Below, piece after piece: positions 1 to 11,486 of a stretch of DNA of 64,000 bases (the first letter of the stretch is position 1; each line of letters starts with the position of its first letter). Under the pieces are notes generated by a model. It was given only the letters and a program-made list of their open reading frames with translations, ran no database searches and was not told the DNA's origin. The position numbers were made by a program, and so were the translations under genes. The DNA is from Taiwanofungus camphoratus (taxonomy: Eukaryota; Basidiomycota; Agaricomycetes; Polyporales; Taiwanofungaceae), in NCBI GenBank assembly GCA_003999685.1, contig CP021221.1:2976001-3040000 (forward strand). Direction: 5' to 3'.

Positions 1-1278
1 TTGTTGTTGGGTGTTACCAAACGCAGTTCCACTAAATAGCCCTGTTCCCGTGTTCTGCTGAGGCTGCTGGGTCTGACCGAATGCGCCAAATGCGGTAGGC
101 TGAGTTTGTGGAGGCTGTTGCTGCTGCTGTCCAAACCCACTAAACAGACCGCCCCCTGTCCCCCCCTGCGTGGTAGTACTGGGCTGTCCGAAGGTACCAA
201 ACGCCCCACCCCCAGGTGCAGCCGAAGTATTCGCAGTGTTCGTGCTTCCAAAGTTGCCGAACATGGGATTAGTAGTTACTGGGGGGTTCTGTGCTGCAGG
301 TTGGCCAAAAGGCCCTGTAGACGGCGGCGCCGGTGCTCCAAACGAGGTCTGTCCAAAAGCTCCTGCAGTCTTGCGGCCTTGTTGGTAATCTTGCCAACGT
401 AATTCCTTGATGTGGCGTTGTCAAGCGTGGTCAAGCAAGGAAGAAATTGAGGCACGTGTAGGCTGACCTCGAATGAAGAACCACGATACGGTGGCATACA
501 TGTGATACTCTGGTACTGGAGAGTCAAACTTGGGTTTGTAGAGTCTTTTTCGCTGTAGGCCTGGTATGGCGAATTTGCAGTACCAGTGGTGACAGGAGCA
601 GGAGCATCCGTTTGCGCTGAGCATGACAATTCAGGATGTGCAGTCTAGCGTAAAACAAAACTCACTTGTGGTAGAAGCCCCGAAACCGACAGCCGGCTTG
701 TTAGCACCGAACAAACTGATGCCAAAAGGACCTCCCGTGGTAGTCGGCGGCTGAGCACTGAAGAGACCACCACCAGACCCTGTAGTCCCCGCATTGTTCG
801 TCGCACCGAATGTTCCTCCTGTCCCACTACCAAAAGGGGACGTACCCCCTCCGAACGCACCAAAACCAGTGGCTGGCTTGGGTTGCCCGAACAGAGAGCC
901 CGTGTTGCTAGCCGTGTTGGTGGATCCGAATGTCCCTGCCATGAAGAACGAGTAGGAGTTAAGAGGTGACTGATAAACAAGAAGATAACCACGAAGCCGC
1001 ACCGAATGCAGAGGGATTTGTATTCGTGCTAGGCGTGCTGCCTAGGTTGCCAAACATGGGGTTAGCTTGAGGCTGCTGTTGCGGTTGCTGGGGCTGGCCA
1101 AAAGCGCCAGAACCGAAGGCTGCATGACTGATTAGAAGGGCGCGCGAAATGAGTCGATTGCCATTAACGCACCTCCGGACCCGAAACCAGAGGGCTGCCC
1201 AAAAGCATTTGGCTGCTGCTGCTGTTGATTTTGTTGTGGATTCGCCCACGACGAAGATACACCGTTATTACCAAACAT
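1..1278 (-). CDS. NUP98: FG-repeat nucleoporin, Nup98 family (N-terminal part, runs off the window)
   Basis: Structural component of the nuclear pore central channel whose FG repeats bind transport receptors. The ATG at 1278 begins MFGNNG, typical of Nup98/Nup116/Nup145. At least five exons follow, rich in Gly, Gln, Thr, FG, FGQ and GLFG-like repeats, with introns such as 1120-1172. Around 460-600 a conserved non-repeat block reads YQSITCMPPYRGSSFE and continues in the next exon as ELRWQDYQQGRK. That block follows the GLEBS-type region in Nup98 homologues and separates it from Nup54/57/62 proteins. Repeats resume down to base 1. The autoproteolytic C-terminal domain and any Nup96 part lie outside the window. 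It is divergent from RPA2, with 198 bp between the start codons. Confidence 0.88.
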
Positions 1279-1476
1279 CGCAAGAGCCGTAACTCGTCGT
1301 GAACGTCGTGGTCGTCGTGGTCGTCGTGAAAGGCTGTAGCTGATACTGCTGAGCGTGTTCAAGCGGAGTTTCAAGTAGAGACGTGACTAGCGCGATCGGG
1401 CGCTTATGTGCTGCGTCCGTGACCAATTTTCGGACAAGGTCTGTCTCCGTGAAGCTTGAGCTCGACGCCACTCGCG
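1279..1476. promoter_or_regulatory. Bidirectional promoter region between NUP98 and RPA2
   Basis: The two start codons are 198 bp apart and point away from each other, so both core promoters and both 5' leaders must lie here or overlap the genes. A short tandem run of GTCGTC-like units lies at about 1298-1330. No TATA box is evident. Confidence 0.55.
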
Positions 1477-4400
1477 ATGCCGGACGGTTCCTCGCGCTCG
1501 TCGACACCGGTGGGCAGCACATTTAATACCCTCGTTCGTGAAAAACAGTTCAGAGAACCTCCAGCACAAGGCTCTGTTGTACCTATACTGAACGAATTTG
1601 TCACTCCGCATCTTGAATCTTTTAATGCTCTCTTTGACGACTCGGGACTACCTGCCGGCGATGGCGACGGCCGCGGACTCCTCTCCTTAGCAATTAAAGA
1701 CATCGGACATCGTGTGCTATTCGATGGTAAAGGCGAGGTCGGGTCAGAAAGTGGTCAGCGCGGCTGGGGAAACCGTCTGAGCAGTAAGTCCTCGTTGACA
1801 TTACTGCCTTGGTCGCGATCATGGACTATTGTCATTTAGTGTGGTTTGAGCAAGTCACTGTTGCCAGACCTGTCGTTCCCGAAAAGGCTCAGACGGTTGA
1901 CGAGAGAAGAGTGTTCCCATGGGAGGTGAGGAATTTTCAGTCGTTCGAAGTAATCGAAACGGGGCACAGAATGTCCAATGGTTTGTTGTTATCAGTCCGC
2001 TTCTACGTAATAATGAGAATAGCTTCTGCCGCAGCAGAGTGCGAGACGGAGCTTGCGTGCCATGTCGTAGAGTCTTCTCCCGGTGCAGAATGGCTCAGTT
2101 TCAGTCTTGAGACCTAATAAAATGAAGTATGCCAGAGCGTCTTCTCGCGCACTTTTTATGTCTTCGTGTCTCGATATGAATGATGGAGTGGGCGTAACTG
2201 ACGGACTCAAAAATTTAGGCTCGCGAACGCCTAACTTCCTATCGTGGTCGCATGGTAGTGAAGCTCTGTTGGAGAGTAAATGATGGTCCCATCGAGGTCG
2301 AGCACAGGGACTGTGGCCTGCTGCCTATCATGGTCCGAGTGAGTACTGGCATGGTGTCCCATTTAACCCTATTTAGACATTTCATTGATCTCATTCCTAG
2401 TCCGTCCGATGTAACTTGCGTGGCATGTCCTCCGCAGAGCTAGTCAGGAAACACGAGGAGCCCGAAGAGTTTGGAGGGTACTTTATTATTAACGGCAATG
2501 AACGTCTTATTCGATACCTCATCCTTCCTCGGCGGCATCATGTCATCGGTCTTGTACGACCTTCTTTCGCAAACCGTGGGCCTTCATACACGCCCTATGC
2601 TGTACAGATGCGCTGCGTGCGTTCGGATCAAACGAGTGCCACAAACACACTGCATTACCTTTCCAACGGTAGCGCGATGTTCCGCTTCAGTTGGCGCAAG
2701 CAGGAATATGTCATTCCTATCATGCTCATTCTGAGGGCTCTCGTCTCTGCGTCGGACAAGGAGATTTTCGAGGGCATCATGATGCAGGACTTCGAGGATA
2801 CCTTCTTGACCGACCGGGTGGAACTGCTTTTGCGAAGCTTCAAGATGTACGATCTTCCAACTGGCGATCGGTGCCTCGAGTTTCTGGGCAACAAGTTCCG
2901 TGTCGTCTTGAACATGCCAGAGGATTGGACAAATAAGGCCGTTGGCGTCTGGCTTGTGCAGAAGATGGTTCTCGTCCATCTTGACTCACCTCGGGAAAAA
3001 TTCAGAATGCTCCTGTAAGACCTTTGTTTGTTTAGATCGACCACGTTTCTGACTGCACGCTCGATGATTAGTTTCATGCTCCGGAAGTTATATGCCCTCG
3101 TTTCAAAATCGTGTTGTGTTGATAATCCAGATTCTCCACAACATCAGGAGGTACTTCTCCCGGGGACATTGTATGGCATGATTATCAAGGAGCGACTGGA
3201 AGAGGCTTTGAACGGGTTTGCCCTGGGAATCAGACAAGACGTCAGCAGGTCGGAACCGTCCGTCGATTTTTTCGATAGTGCGTATCCGTCTCAGGTCAAA
3301 TGCTTATGATCGAAAGTCATCCCCTATCGTCTCGCACTAGAACGTTACGTCAAGAAAGTCCTCTCGCGTACTAATTTCGACATTGGTTCTCGAATGTCGA
3401 ATTTCTTGGCCACTGGCAACCTAGTGTCCCCTTCTGGTCTTGATCTTCAGCAGGCATCAGGGTTCACAATCGTTGCTGAGAAGCTTAATTGGCAACGATA
3501 CATCAGTCACTTCCGTTCTATCCATCGTGGTGCATTCTTTGCCGAGCTGAAGACTACTACGGTGCGAAAACTTCTTCCCGAGGCTTGGGGTAAGCCATAT
3601 TGCCCTATTCGCTCAGGATGAGTGATTGAATGAACCACTGTACAGGTTTCTTATGTCCGGTGCACACCCCAGATGGTTCGCCCTGCGGTCTGCTCAATCA
3701 TTTATCACGTACATGTCGTATAGTTACTGCTCCACTCGCAACTGCGCATATTCCAGCCCTTCTCGCTACCCATGGTATGACACAAGCTTTTACGCCTTCC
3801 GTGGACGGCCGTAGGAACCTTTGTGTACAGCTAGATGGGCGTCTGATAGGTTGGGCTCCGGCAGCCGTTCTGAAACAACTTGCGATGAGCCTGCGGATAT
3901 GGAAAACTGAGGGCAAATACAGCATCCCTTTGGATCTGGAAATAGGATTCGTACCAGTATCGAAAGGTGGACAGTATCCTGGCCTGTATTTGTTTGCATC
4001 ACGAGCCCGGATGATGCGACCGGTGAAATTCCTGGCGAACGGGCGTGGTGATCAAATTGGCTCCTTTGAGCAGGTGTATATGGATATAGCATGTACGCCG
4101 GAAGAAGTCGAACCGGGCGTGTCTACTCATGTAGAATATGCGCCGACCAATTTTCTGTCCATTTTGGCTAATCTCACTCCGTTCTCTGATTTCAATCAGG
4201 TGAGCCGCAGATCATGTATTTCTGCTGTTCAGAATTAACACGGCTATGCACAGAGTCCTCGAAACATCTACCAGTGTCAAGTAAGTTGATCTCGTCACGG
4301 TTCTTGTGTCTTATCCGTTGTCTGATATGATATTTCACAGATGAGTAAACAGACTATGGGAACACCCGCAACCGCCCTGAGGCACCGTACAGATAACAAG

Positions 4401-6033
4401 TTGTACAGGCTGCAAACCGGCCAGAGTCCCGTCGTTCGTCCTGCTCTACATAATACATATGGCATGGATTCCTTTCCCAACGGTACAAATGCGATCGTTG
4501 CAGTCATTTCCTACACCGGATATGACATGGAGGATGCTATGATTCTCAACAAGTCTGCTCATGAACGAGGGTTCGCGTATGGGACTGTATATAAGTCACA
4601 GACTGTAGACCTCAAGGACGCAACCGGTGCCATACGGTCGTCAGCTTCACCGACCCTGCATTTTGGACTGGGGCCTGAGATTCGGACGGAGGGAGACAGG
4701 CAGCATCCCTGCTGTCATTTCGTAGATAATGATGGGCTGCCGTTCGTCGGTGCTCGCCTGTCCCCGGGTGACCCCCTTGTTGCATATGTAGACGACACAA
4801 CCGGGCGAACTAGATTTGTAAAGTACAAAGGTGACGAGATCGCTTATGTGGATACAGTTCGCATCTTATGTGAGTGCTTTAAATTTATCCGAATTTCGTA
4901 TGTATTCTCCTCCTGATCCGATTGTTCCAGGTGGAGATACCGGTGATACTGAACCACAAAAAGTACATATCACATTACGAATCACTCGTGCGCCAGTAAT
5001 TGGTGACAAATTCTCGTCTCGCCATGGACAGAAAGGTGTATGCTCACAGAAGTGGCCGGCCATTGACATGCCATTCAGTGAGAGCGGAATGCAGCCGGAT
5101 ATCATCATCAACCCGCATGCTTTCCCTAGTCGTATGACGATCGGCATGTTAGTTGAGAGTATGGCAGGTAAGGCTGGAGCTATGCACGGCCTTGCTCAAG
5201 ATGCTACTCCATTCCAGTTTGTAATCTCATCATGACTTTACTCTAGCTTTCGCTTACCATAGTATGATAGATTTACAGAGGAAGATACGGCTGTCGACTA
5301 TTTCGGCGAACAATTACTTGCTGCCGGTTACAACTACTATGGAAATGAGCCTATGTACTCCGGCATTACTGGCCAGGAATTTGCCGCCGACATCTACATT
5401 GGTGTTGTTTACTACCAACGTTTGCGACACATGGTATTGGACAAATTCCAAGTCAGAACCACAGGCCCTGTAGACCCTGTCACTCGACAACCCGTCAAGG
5501 TAAGTTTCGACTGCCGGGAGTTTCTCGACAGTTACTTATACTTTTGGCCACAGGGTCGTAAGCGTGCCGGTGGCATTCGGTTTGGTGAGATGGAACGAGA
5601 TGCTCTGATCGCACACGGTACCTCCTTCCTGCTTCAGGATCGACTTATGAATTGTTCCGACTACTCTACTGCTTGGGTATGTCGAACATGTGGTAGCCTT
5701 ATCTCGCTGGGCTACGATGATATCAGCCTCGGAGAGATGGTTGTAGGATCGTCAGGCAAGCTGAAGCCCACTGGTCCAGGTGGTGAGTACTGCCGAGTTT
5801 GTCGTGCAAATGCGGAAGAAGAGGATGTACGTGCGCGGCAGACCCTTGCCGAGGACCAACATAGTCGAGCATCCGCACAAGGCGACCTTAGAATCGCTAT
5901 TCCCTCTCAACACGTGCTAGGTCCTGCTTTAAAGGGTGGCGACCTGGATATTGTGGCCGTCCCTTACGTCTTTCGATACCTTTGTGCTGAGTTGGCTTCC
6001 ATGGGTATTGCGGTCTCACTAGAGGTACATTGA
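1477..6033 (+). CDS. RPA2: DNA-directed RNA polymerase I subunit RPA2 (second largest subunit)
   Basis: Second-largest subunit of RNA polymerase I, which makes the 35S pre-rRNA in the nucleolus; the yeast homologue is RPA135. About a dozen exons join into one beta-subunit protein. Landmarks in order: protrusion start ([11 protein letters not shown]), [14 protein letters not shown] near 2470, KLYALV near 3090, [10 protein letters not shown] near 3650, [14 protein letters not shown] near 4520, [12 protein letters not shown] near 5000, and a C-terminal zinc ribbon [11 protein letters not shown]...CRVC near 5670-5800. It ends with the conserved [15 protein letters not shown]. The start was set at ATG 1477 because the frame opens there just after the promoter region. 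Introns are mostly 39-60 nt, but one (1926-2218) is 293 nt. All joins I checked keep frame, so the gene looks intact. Confidence 0.95.
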
Positions 6034-6389
6034 GTCTTCGTTAGCAATGTGTCATTCGTCATCCATCGTTTGCATATGTAAAGCACTCCAATCTTATTTA
6101 TCTGTTATCCACCCATCCAACACTGTAGTCTGTCCAGTCATCCTGATCTACCTCAAGGTAGTGAAAAGTAAACATAAATCACAATGCATCGAATAATCTC
6201 CTGTAAAGATAAATACGGGACAACGAATGACAACGAATTTCAATGAAAGGTATACAGTTGGGATATACGGAAGTAAATGTGCCAAAGGAATGTATGATAC
6301 GAAGGTGTGAACGCAGCATAAACCAAGGGATTTCAACCAAGAACATAAACATTACGGTATACTTTAACTTGGGACCGCCATGTCAAGCA
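6034..6389. other. Intergenic, convergent 3' ends
   Basis: AT-rich spacer between the RPA2 stop and the stop of the minus-strand gene. It should hold both 3' UTRs and polyadenylation signals. I see no gene or repeat in it. Confidence 0.7.
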
Positions 6390-9300
6390 TCAAGCATTGA
6401 CATTTACTAGCGTTGCCTCTGTAGAGGATTCTTCAAGATTTGCAGAAAGGCGTGCAGCACCATTTTCGAGCGGTAAATATGCCGAATGGTTGTGATTGGT
6501 ACCTTCTACCTGTTGATCACCCCCGCCCAGGAAAAACTCAACCAGTGAGCGCTCCAGATCATCGTTTTCAGAAAGCAACTTTGCATGGGCTCCATTTTGG
6601 GCCTGGGGTAAAGAGCTGGATGAGTCAGATGCTGCTTTACAGGTAAAGCCGTTCCTCGCGAAGAACATGTCGATCAACAAGCGACACTCGTCGGCCGTGG
6701 TTGCTACCGAGAGCAAACGGTGCAAATCGATGACATCATTGGGAGACATAGCTGGACCAACTGGAGTCCTCTCCTTAGGCGACGAAGAATTTTGACGGCG
6801 AACTTCAGGAGTGGATCGGGTCGCAGAACCATTTTCCACCTTCGAACGTTCAGGCCGAGGGCCTACAGGAGAGCATAGAGGACTCGTTGGGAACACATTC
6901 CATTCTTCATCAACTTCAACTTTCGGTGCAGGACTCTTACGGTGTCCGTTTACCGACGGTGGGAGAGACGTATTGAGAGTCGGCGTAACAACACGTGCAC
7001 CGTCAACACCCTCAAATCTGAGTGCGCTGCCTTCGACATGTCCATTCGCCGATCCTTTGAGAGAACCATTGCGCGATGACGTTCGGGAATCAGTTGGAAC
7101 CGGCGGAACCGGTGGGGTATTCTCAGCCAAATCCTCAAAAGTAGGGACTGCTTTCCGAATGCTGTGGCGGCGCGAAGACGGAGATGGAGGAATAGACGAG
7201 GGAACAGTACTAGTGGTATTCTCAGCAGATGCTTGTGAAGAGGAGGTTCCAGACACGGATGGTGAGATCATAGGCGATACCGGAACAGTGAGTGTCGGAG
7301 TCACAACGCGCGGCGACCGGGGTATCGGTGCAGATGTCGCCATAGGTGGAGCAGAAGGAGGTCCTGCGAGTGGACGAGGAGGAGGGGCAACAACCACACT
7401 GGGGTATGATCTCTTCGATGACAGTGATTGTTGTTGCATGTACGCGGGAGGTGGTAATGAATTCTTGCTGGGCCTGCGACCTAGTATCCGGGGTGTCCGG
7501 GGTGAGTCTTCTGATCCACGTCCGTTGAGCCTTTCCGTTGAGCCACCAATAGTCAGCCGGGACATCATCCGCGAGAAGCGACCTGACTTTGTTTTGGATG
7601 ACTCAAAGGAGATGACGCTCGCATTGGCGCTTGGCGAGTGAGAGATTTTGGGCTCCTCTGGTGGACCCTCATCCAAGAACGCAATCAAATCTCGAGCAGA
7701 CTGCGATACGTGAGGCGTCCTAGATTTCTGCGGGGTGAGATCGTTAGGCTTGGAAACGGGATTGGAAGTGGGATTTGAAACAGAACGCGCAGGAGCCTCG
7801 TCATTCTCGTCCTCTGACCCACCCATCACCTCATCTAGGTCTATGGAATCCAAATTGCGAACCACTTTTCTCTTGCGCGCAGGCATGCTGAACGAATGCT
7901 TCAAATGGTCGGCCCCCGACGAGCCACGTGGCGTAGAAGGATTGGTAGGAAGCGCAGGCATCTTGTTCTGCATGGCCCTGCGGGATAAGCTATCGTCGTA
8001 TCGTGGATGAGGTACGTTCGATATGGAAATTGACCTTGTGCGAGGTGTGGATGATGGCACTGACCGTGTCGATATGGTGCTCAGACTACCTTGACGCGTG
8101 CGTGCTGTCGCAGAGGTGTGGTATGATGTAGGCGGTGTGCTATCCTGGTTATGCTCCTCCTCGCTTTCGATTATCGAGTCCACATGGCGTAGAACGGGTC
8201 GCGAAGGGCCGTGAGGAGTACGCTTAGGCTCTTGCGAGATGGTAGGAACGTCGTTTTCAGCGACTGTCTCAGACGCTTGGCTTGCTTCACGTGTACCTCG
8301 TCGATTCACACGCTGTGTACGCTCCTTGTTGTAGACCTATGAAAAGCGGGATCATCAGTCAATCTATTTATGATCAGGCCACAGCCATACCTCCATCGTT
8401 TTGAGTCTGTCGGGAGTGAGGGAGACCTTCATGGTCCCACCAGACCGCATGAGTTCGTCAAACTCATGGAGAAGATCATCATCGTCCTAGAACCATTTAA
8501 GCGCCGGCTCGTGAGGCAGAAACTAGTGCCACACCTCGAATTCGGCGGAGCCACGGCTCTTTCCGCTTTCGCTGTGGGTCCTTGTGATCTCCGCGTCTTT
8601 CTCGCTTGACGACCGGCTGTGGGTCATGAACTTCTTCATGGCCCTAGCCTTCTCCATCGACGTCTTTGGCTCCGGCGACGCTATAACCGTCGTCGCGCTT
8701 GACTTGAAAGACTCAGACGACACGCGCACTCGCGCGGGCGTCGATGCGGATTCTCTCAGCGATATCAACTCAGCATGCGGTGACGACGTGCGAGTGGGCG
8801 AGGATATTCTGTCGCTGTTCCGGGAGAAGGATTTGCTGCGACGTGGTCTTTGGGCTTTAGATAGTGCTTCTATCTGATCGTACGCTGTTCACACGTCGGA
8901 ATTCGTTATCACTCGAGCTGGGGCCGCGTCTGATGGGCCACTTGAGTGCATTGAAACCTACCTTTCATTGCTCGGAAGGTGCTGTACATGGAGTCGTCTT
9001 CACATAGAGCGGTGAACACGTCTTGAATGGTTGCGATGGTTCGACTGCTGTCGCGCGCAGCTACCCGACTCACGTTAGAGAGGACATGTCTGTTGGGAGT
9101 GTCAAAGCTGGAAAGACGCATCATTGCTCCTGACCTACTCGCAGATGGATCTGGTGAGCCATGATAGTGAGCAGAGCAGGACAATGGGAGACCGGATTCA
9201 CATACTCCAATATAGCTGTGAGGTACAGCGCGGCTGGGGCCAACAGCGACACGCTTGGCGGCGTTGTGTCAGTGCATACTTCCATCCGCTCATTCAGACG

Positions 9301-9829
9301 TTTCTCCGCATCAGCGTCCTCGTCAGTATCGTTCATGGTAGAGTAGGCTTCGCATTTGAGACGCAGCAACTAACAACAAAATGAGAATTTTGAGCCGTGA
9401 CGGAAATTGGGCTGGGTAATCACCTCGAAACTCCATTGCAAGTCGAATTTTGGTCTGCCACTCTCTATAAGGTCAGGTGCAGGAAGTATAGTGCGCTCCC
9501 AGTATGCCTTCAGCTCTACCTCGGCTTCAAGTAGAGCCTCTTTGCCCAAAGCGGTCGGAAGGACTTTGAGCAGGCCCGCTTTCAGTTTCTCTGTAGATAG
9601 TGAGCGCGAAGCACTGAGGATAGTATAAAGGAGTTCGTCAAGCAGGACATTTATGGCATGCAGCGCCTCAAATACAAGCTTGATGGGACGGACGTCGGAG
9701 AGAATGACGTCCGCTGAACGAGATGAAAGGTAGGCAGGACCTAACAGAATTATGGAAGGTCAGTGAACATGATATAATGGCGAATCAAAGGGCGTAGAAC
9801 CAACCAGGGCTCTGAAAGCCGCCAGTCAT
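6390..9829 (-). CDS. Histone-fold-like N-terminal protein with long disordered Ser/Pro-rich tail, conserved fungal type
   Basis: Function unknown. The start is the ATG at 9829: a tiny first exon (MTGGFQSPG) joins to PAYLSSRSADVIL. Residues of about 20-105 are helical and well conserved in character (LDELLYTILSASR, LLKVLPTALGKEALLEAE). At about residues 155-215, LLAPAALYLTAILEY...HVLSNVSRVAARDSSRTIATIQDVFTAL resembles a histone H2A-type fold (compare PVYLAAVLEYL and ARDN in H2A). A short acidic segment (DDDLLHEFDELMRSGGT) then leads into a 639-codon exon that is low complexity, rich in Ser, Pro, Thr and Arg, with many SP/TP sites and no enzymatic motif. I infer a nuclear or scaffold role. The histone-fold reading rests on pattern only. 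Confidence 0.75.
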
Positions 9830-10077
9830 TTGGAGGTAGCGGAGTGGGGTCGCTCAGCGTTCAGGACTGGTCACAGTACTGTACCTAAAATGGACCGCGC
9901 CGGGTCCTTTCTGGTTCCAAACTCAATCATCCTTCTAATGCCAGTTACGATGATCAGATCTGGCTACAATTATCGTTATCTTTCAAGCCACATGTTCATT
10001 TTTTGAGACAAAGTTCTCTAGATATTGACTTCCAAACCTAATACATAAAATACTTGCATGTCCAGGTAGGAATACCG

Positions 10078-11432
10078 TTACAGGAGCATTTCCACGACCT
10101 CTTCGTCCTCTTCCCTTGACAGTGCGGCTGTCCGACCCGGCTGGGACTGTGCGGCACCAACGTTGGTATCACCAGTGAGCACGTCACTCCGTGATTGATG
10201 TAGGATTGCATCATCTCCCATAATTGCCATTAAGCTGTCCTCGGCAATATCGAGCTGCGCCATGGACTCTTCAACACCGCTAGAGCTTACCACGGGTTCA
10301 TCGATATTCAGAGTGAGCTGCTCTGCTTCAGACCCTCGATCATCTCTGGAGGGATGTTCATCAAGAGCACCAATGAGATCTAGCTCATCTGGCCCTTGTT
10401 CAGCCTCAATGCTACCCTCTCTTACATCGTTCACTGATGGAAAGAGGACCAATCCATCCTCACATGAACGTGTGATATCGCCTGATGGAATGTCATCACA
10501 ACGTTCGGATGATTTGAGCGACCTCCCCCTCGCAATGGTGTCGTACTCGTCGTGCATCATGCGGCGCAGGAGTGCCTGTATCCGTGCGGGGTCGCCACCT
10601 TTCTCGACTACTGCAATCTTTTCTGCAAGACGACGAGAGCTTCGCGAGGGTGCACCGGCATGCAATCTTCTTCCCGAATAATGGAAAGATGATATGTTCT
10701 CCAAGACCTATGAGGGCGTCCTTCAGCGATAATTTGTAGCTTCTCGCACGTCATACTGACCTTGGCACCTAGCCAATTATGAACTACTTTCGATATTGGG
10801 TGCTGTGCAATGCGCCTTGGTATGATCATATAGGATGGTAGAGTCAGCGGTAGAGGAGGAAGGGGCTCCGTGTTGACAGGTTCGAAAGGATCGGGTGTCC
10901 GCTTTAGTGGTTGTCCGCGGTGTCTGTACGAACTGTGATGATGGAGTAGTTCTTTCGATGATGCAAAAGCTCGTTCGCAGTCTACATTTATCGTGTTCCA
11001 AAAGTGATCATAATTGAAAGCTTGGATGCTTACTTTGATATGCACAGGAAATGGGATGAGACGCATGCCTCGTCAGATGATTCGAGAGCCATGACTTCTT
11101 TGAAAATCGACGAGAACACCCTTGCCATTCACACACGAATGGGCCCTGTTTGGAGAGATATCTCAATCAATACTGCAGTGCAACCAATCAGCTAAATTAG
11201 GATGACATACGGGCTGCTGTCTGTCTTCTGCATGTGTTGAAACATGTTTTATCAGCTTCGCCGTCGAGTTGAGCAACGCACTACACCCTCTCCATCGACA
11301 AGGCGATTCACGCATCCGGCTATAAGACAATCGGACAGCCTCCTGCCGCAGTCGTTCTTGTGCAGTTGTCAGAAGAATGCCCACGACTGGTAGAACACTA
11401 CAGAGACCAACCTTCTTTCCTTTGTAATTCAT
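10078..11432 (-). CDS. Three-finger C2H2 zinc-finger protein
   Basis: Probable DNA- or chromatin-binding protein. Three fingers are split over three exons: CRWRGC...KHVSTH (about 11240-11300), FVCEWQGC...SNHLTRH (about 11080-11140), and DCERAF...LLHHHSSYRH (about 10930-10985). A basic, Pro-rich linker follows (PSYMIIPRRIAQHPISK), then a last exon with an Arg-rich segment and an acidic C-terminus ending EEDEEVVEMLL. The spacing CxxxxC with an aromatic before the second Cys resembles the finger block at the C-terminus of RSC9/ARID-type fungal proteins, but no ARID or RFX domain is present here. The start is uncertain: ATG 11432 lies only 54 nt beyond the stop of the upstream gene, and an internal ATG near 11304 would also keep all fingers. 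Confidence 0.8.
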
Positions 11433-11486
11433 TTTCCTCTGCGAAACAAGATAGGTCCAATGTTATGCAGGATCCGCACGTGAAAT

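Noticed and set aside
2178-2202. Box C/D snoRNA in the RPA2 intron
   Set aside because: The C-like and D-like boxes are only about 20 nt apart and no terminal stem is seen. Kept only as a question about the long intron, not as a feature.
6811-7641. 276-codon plus-strand open frame
   Set aside because: It lies antisense to the disordered tail of the histone-fold-like gene. Biased Ser/Pro/Arg codons keep the opposite frame open, and it has no domain.
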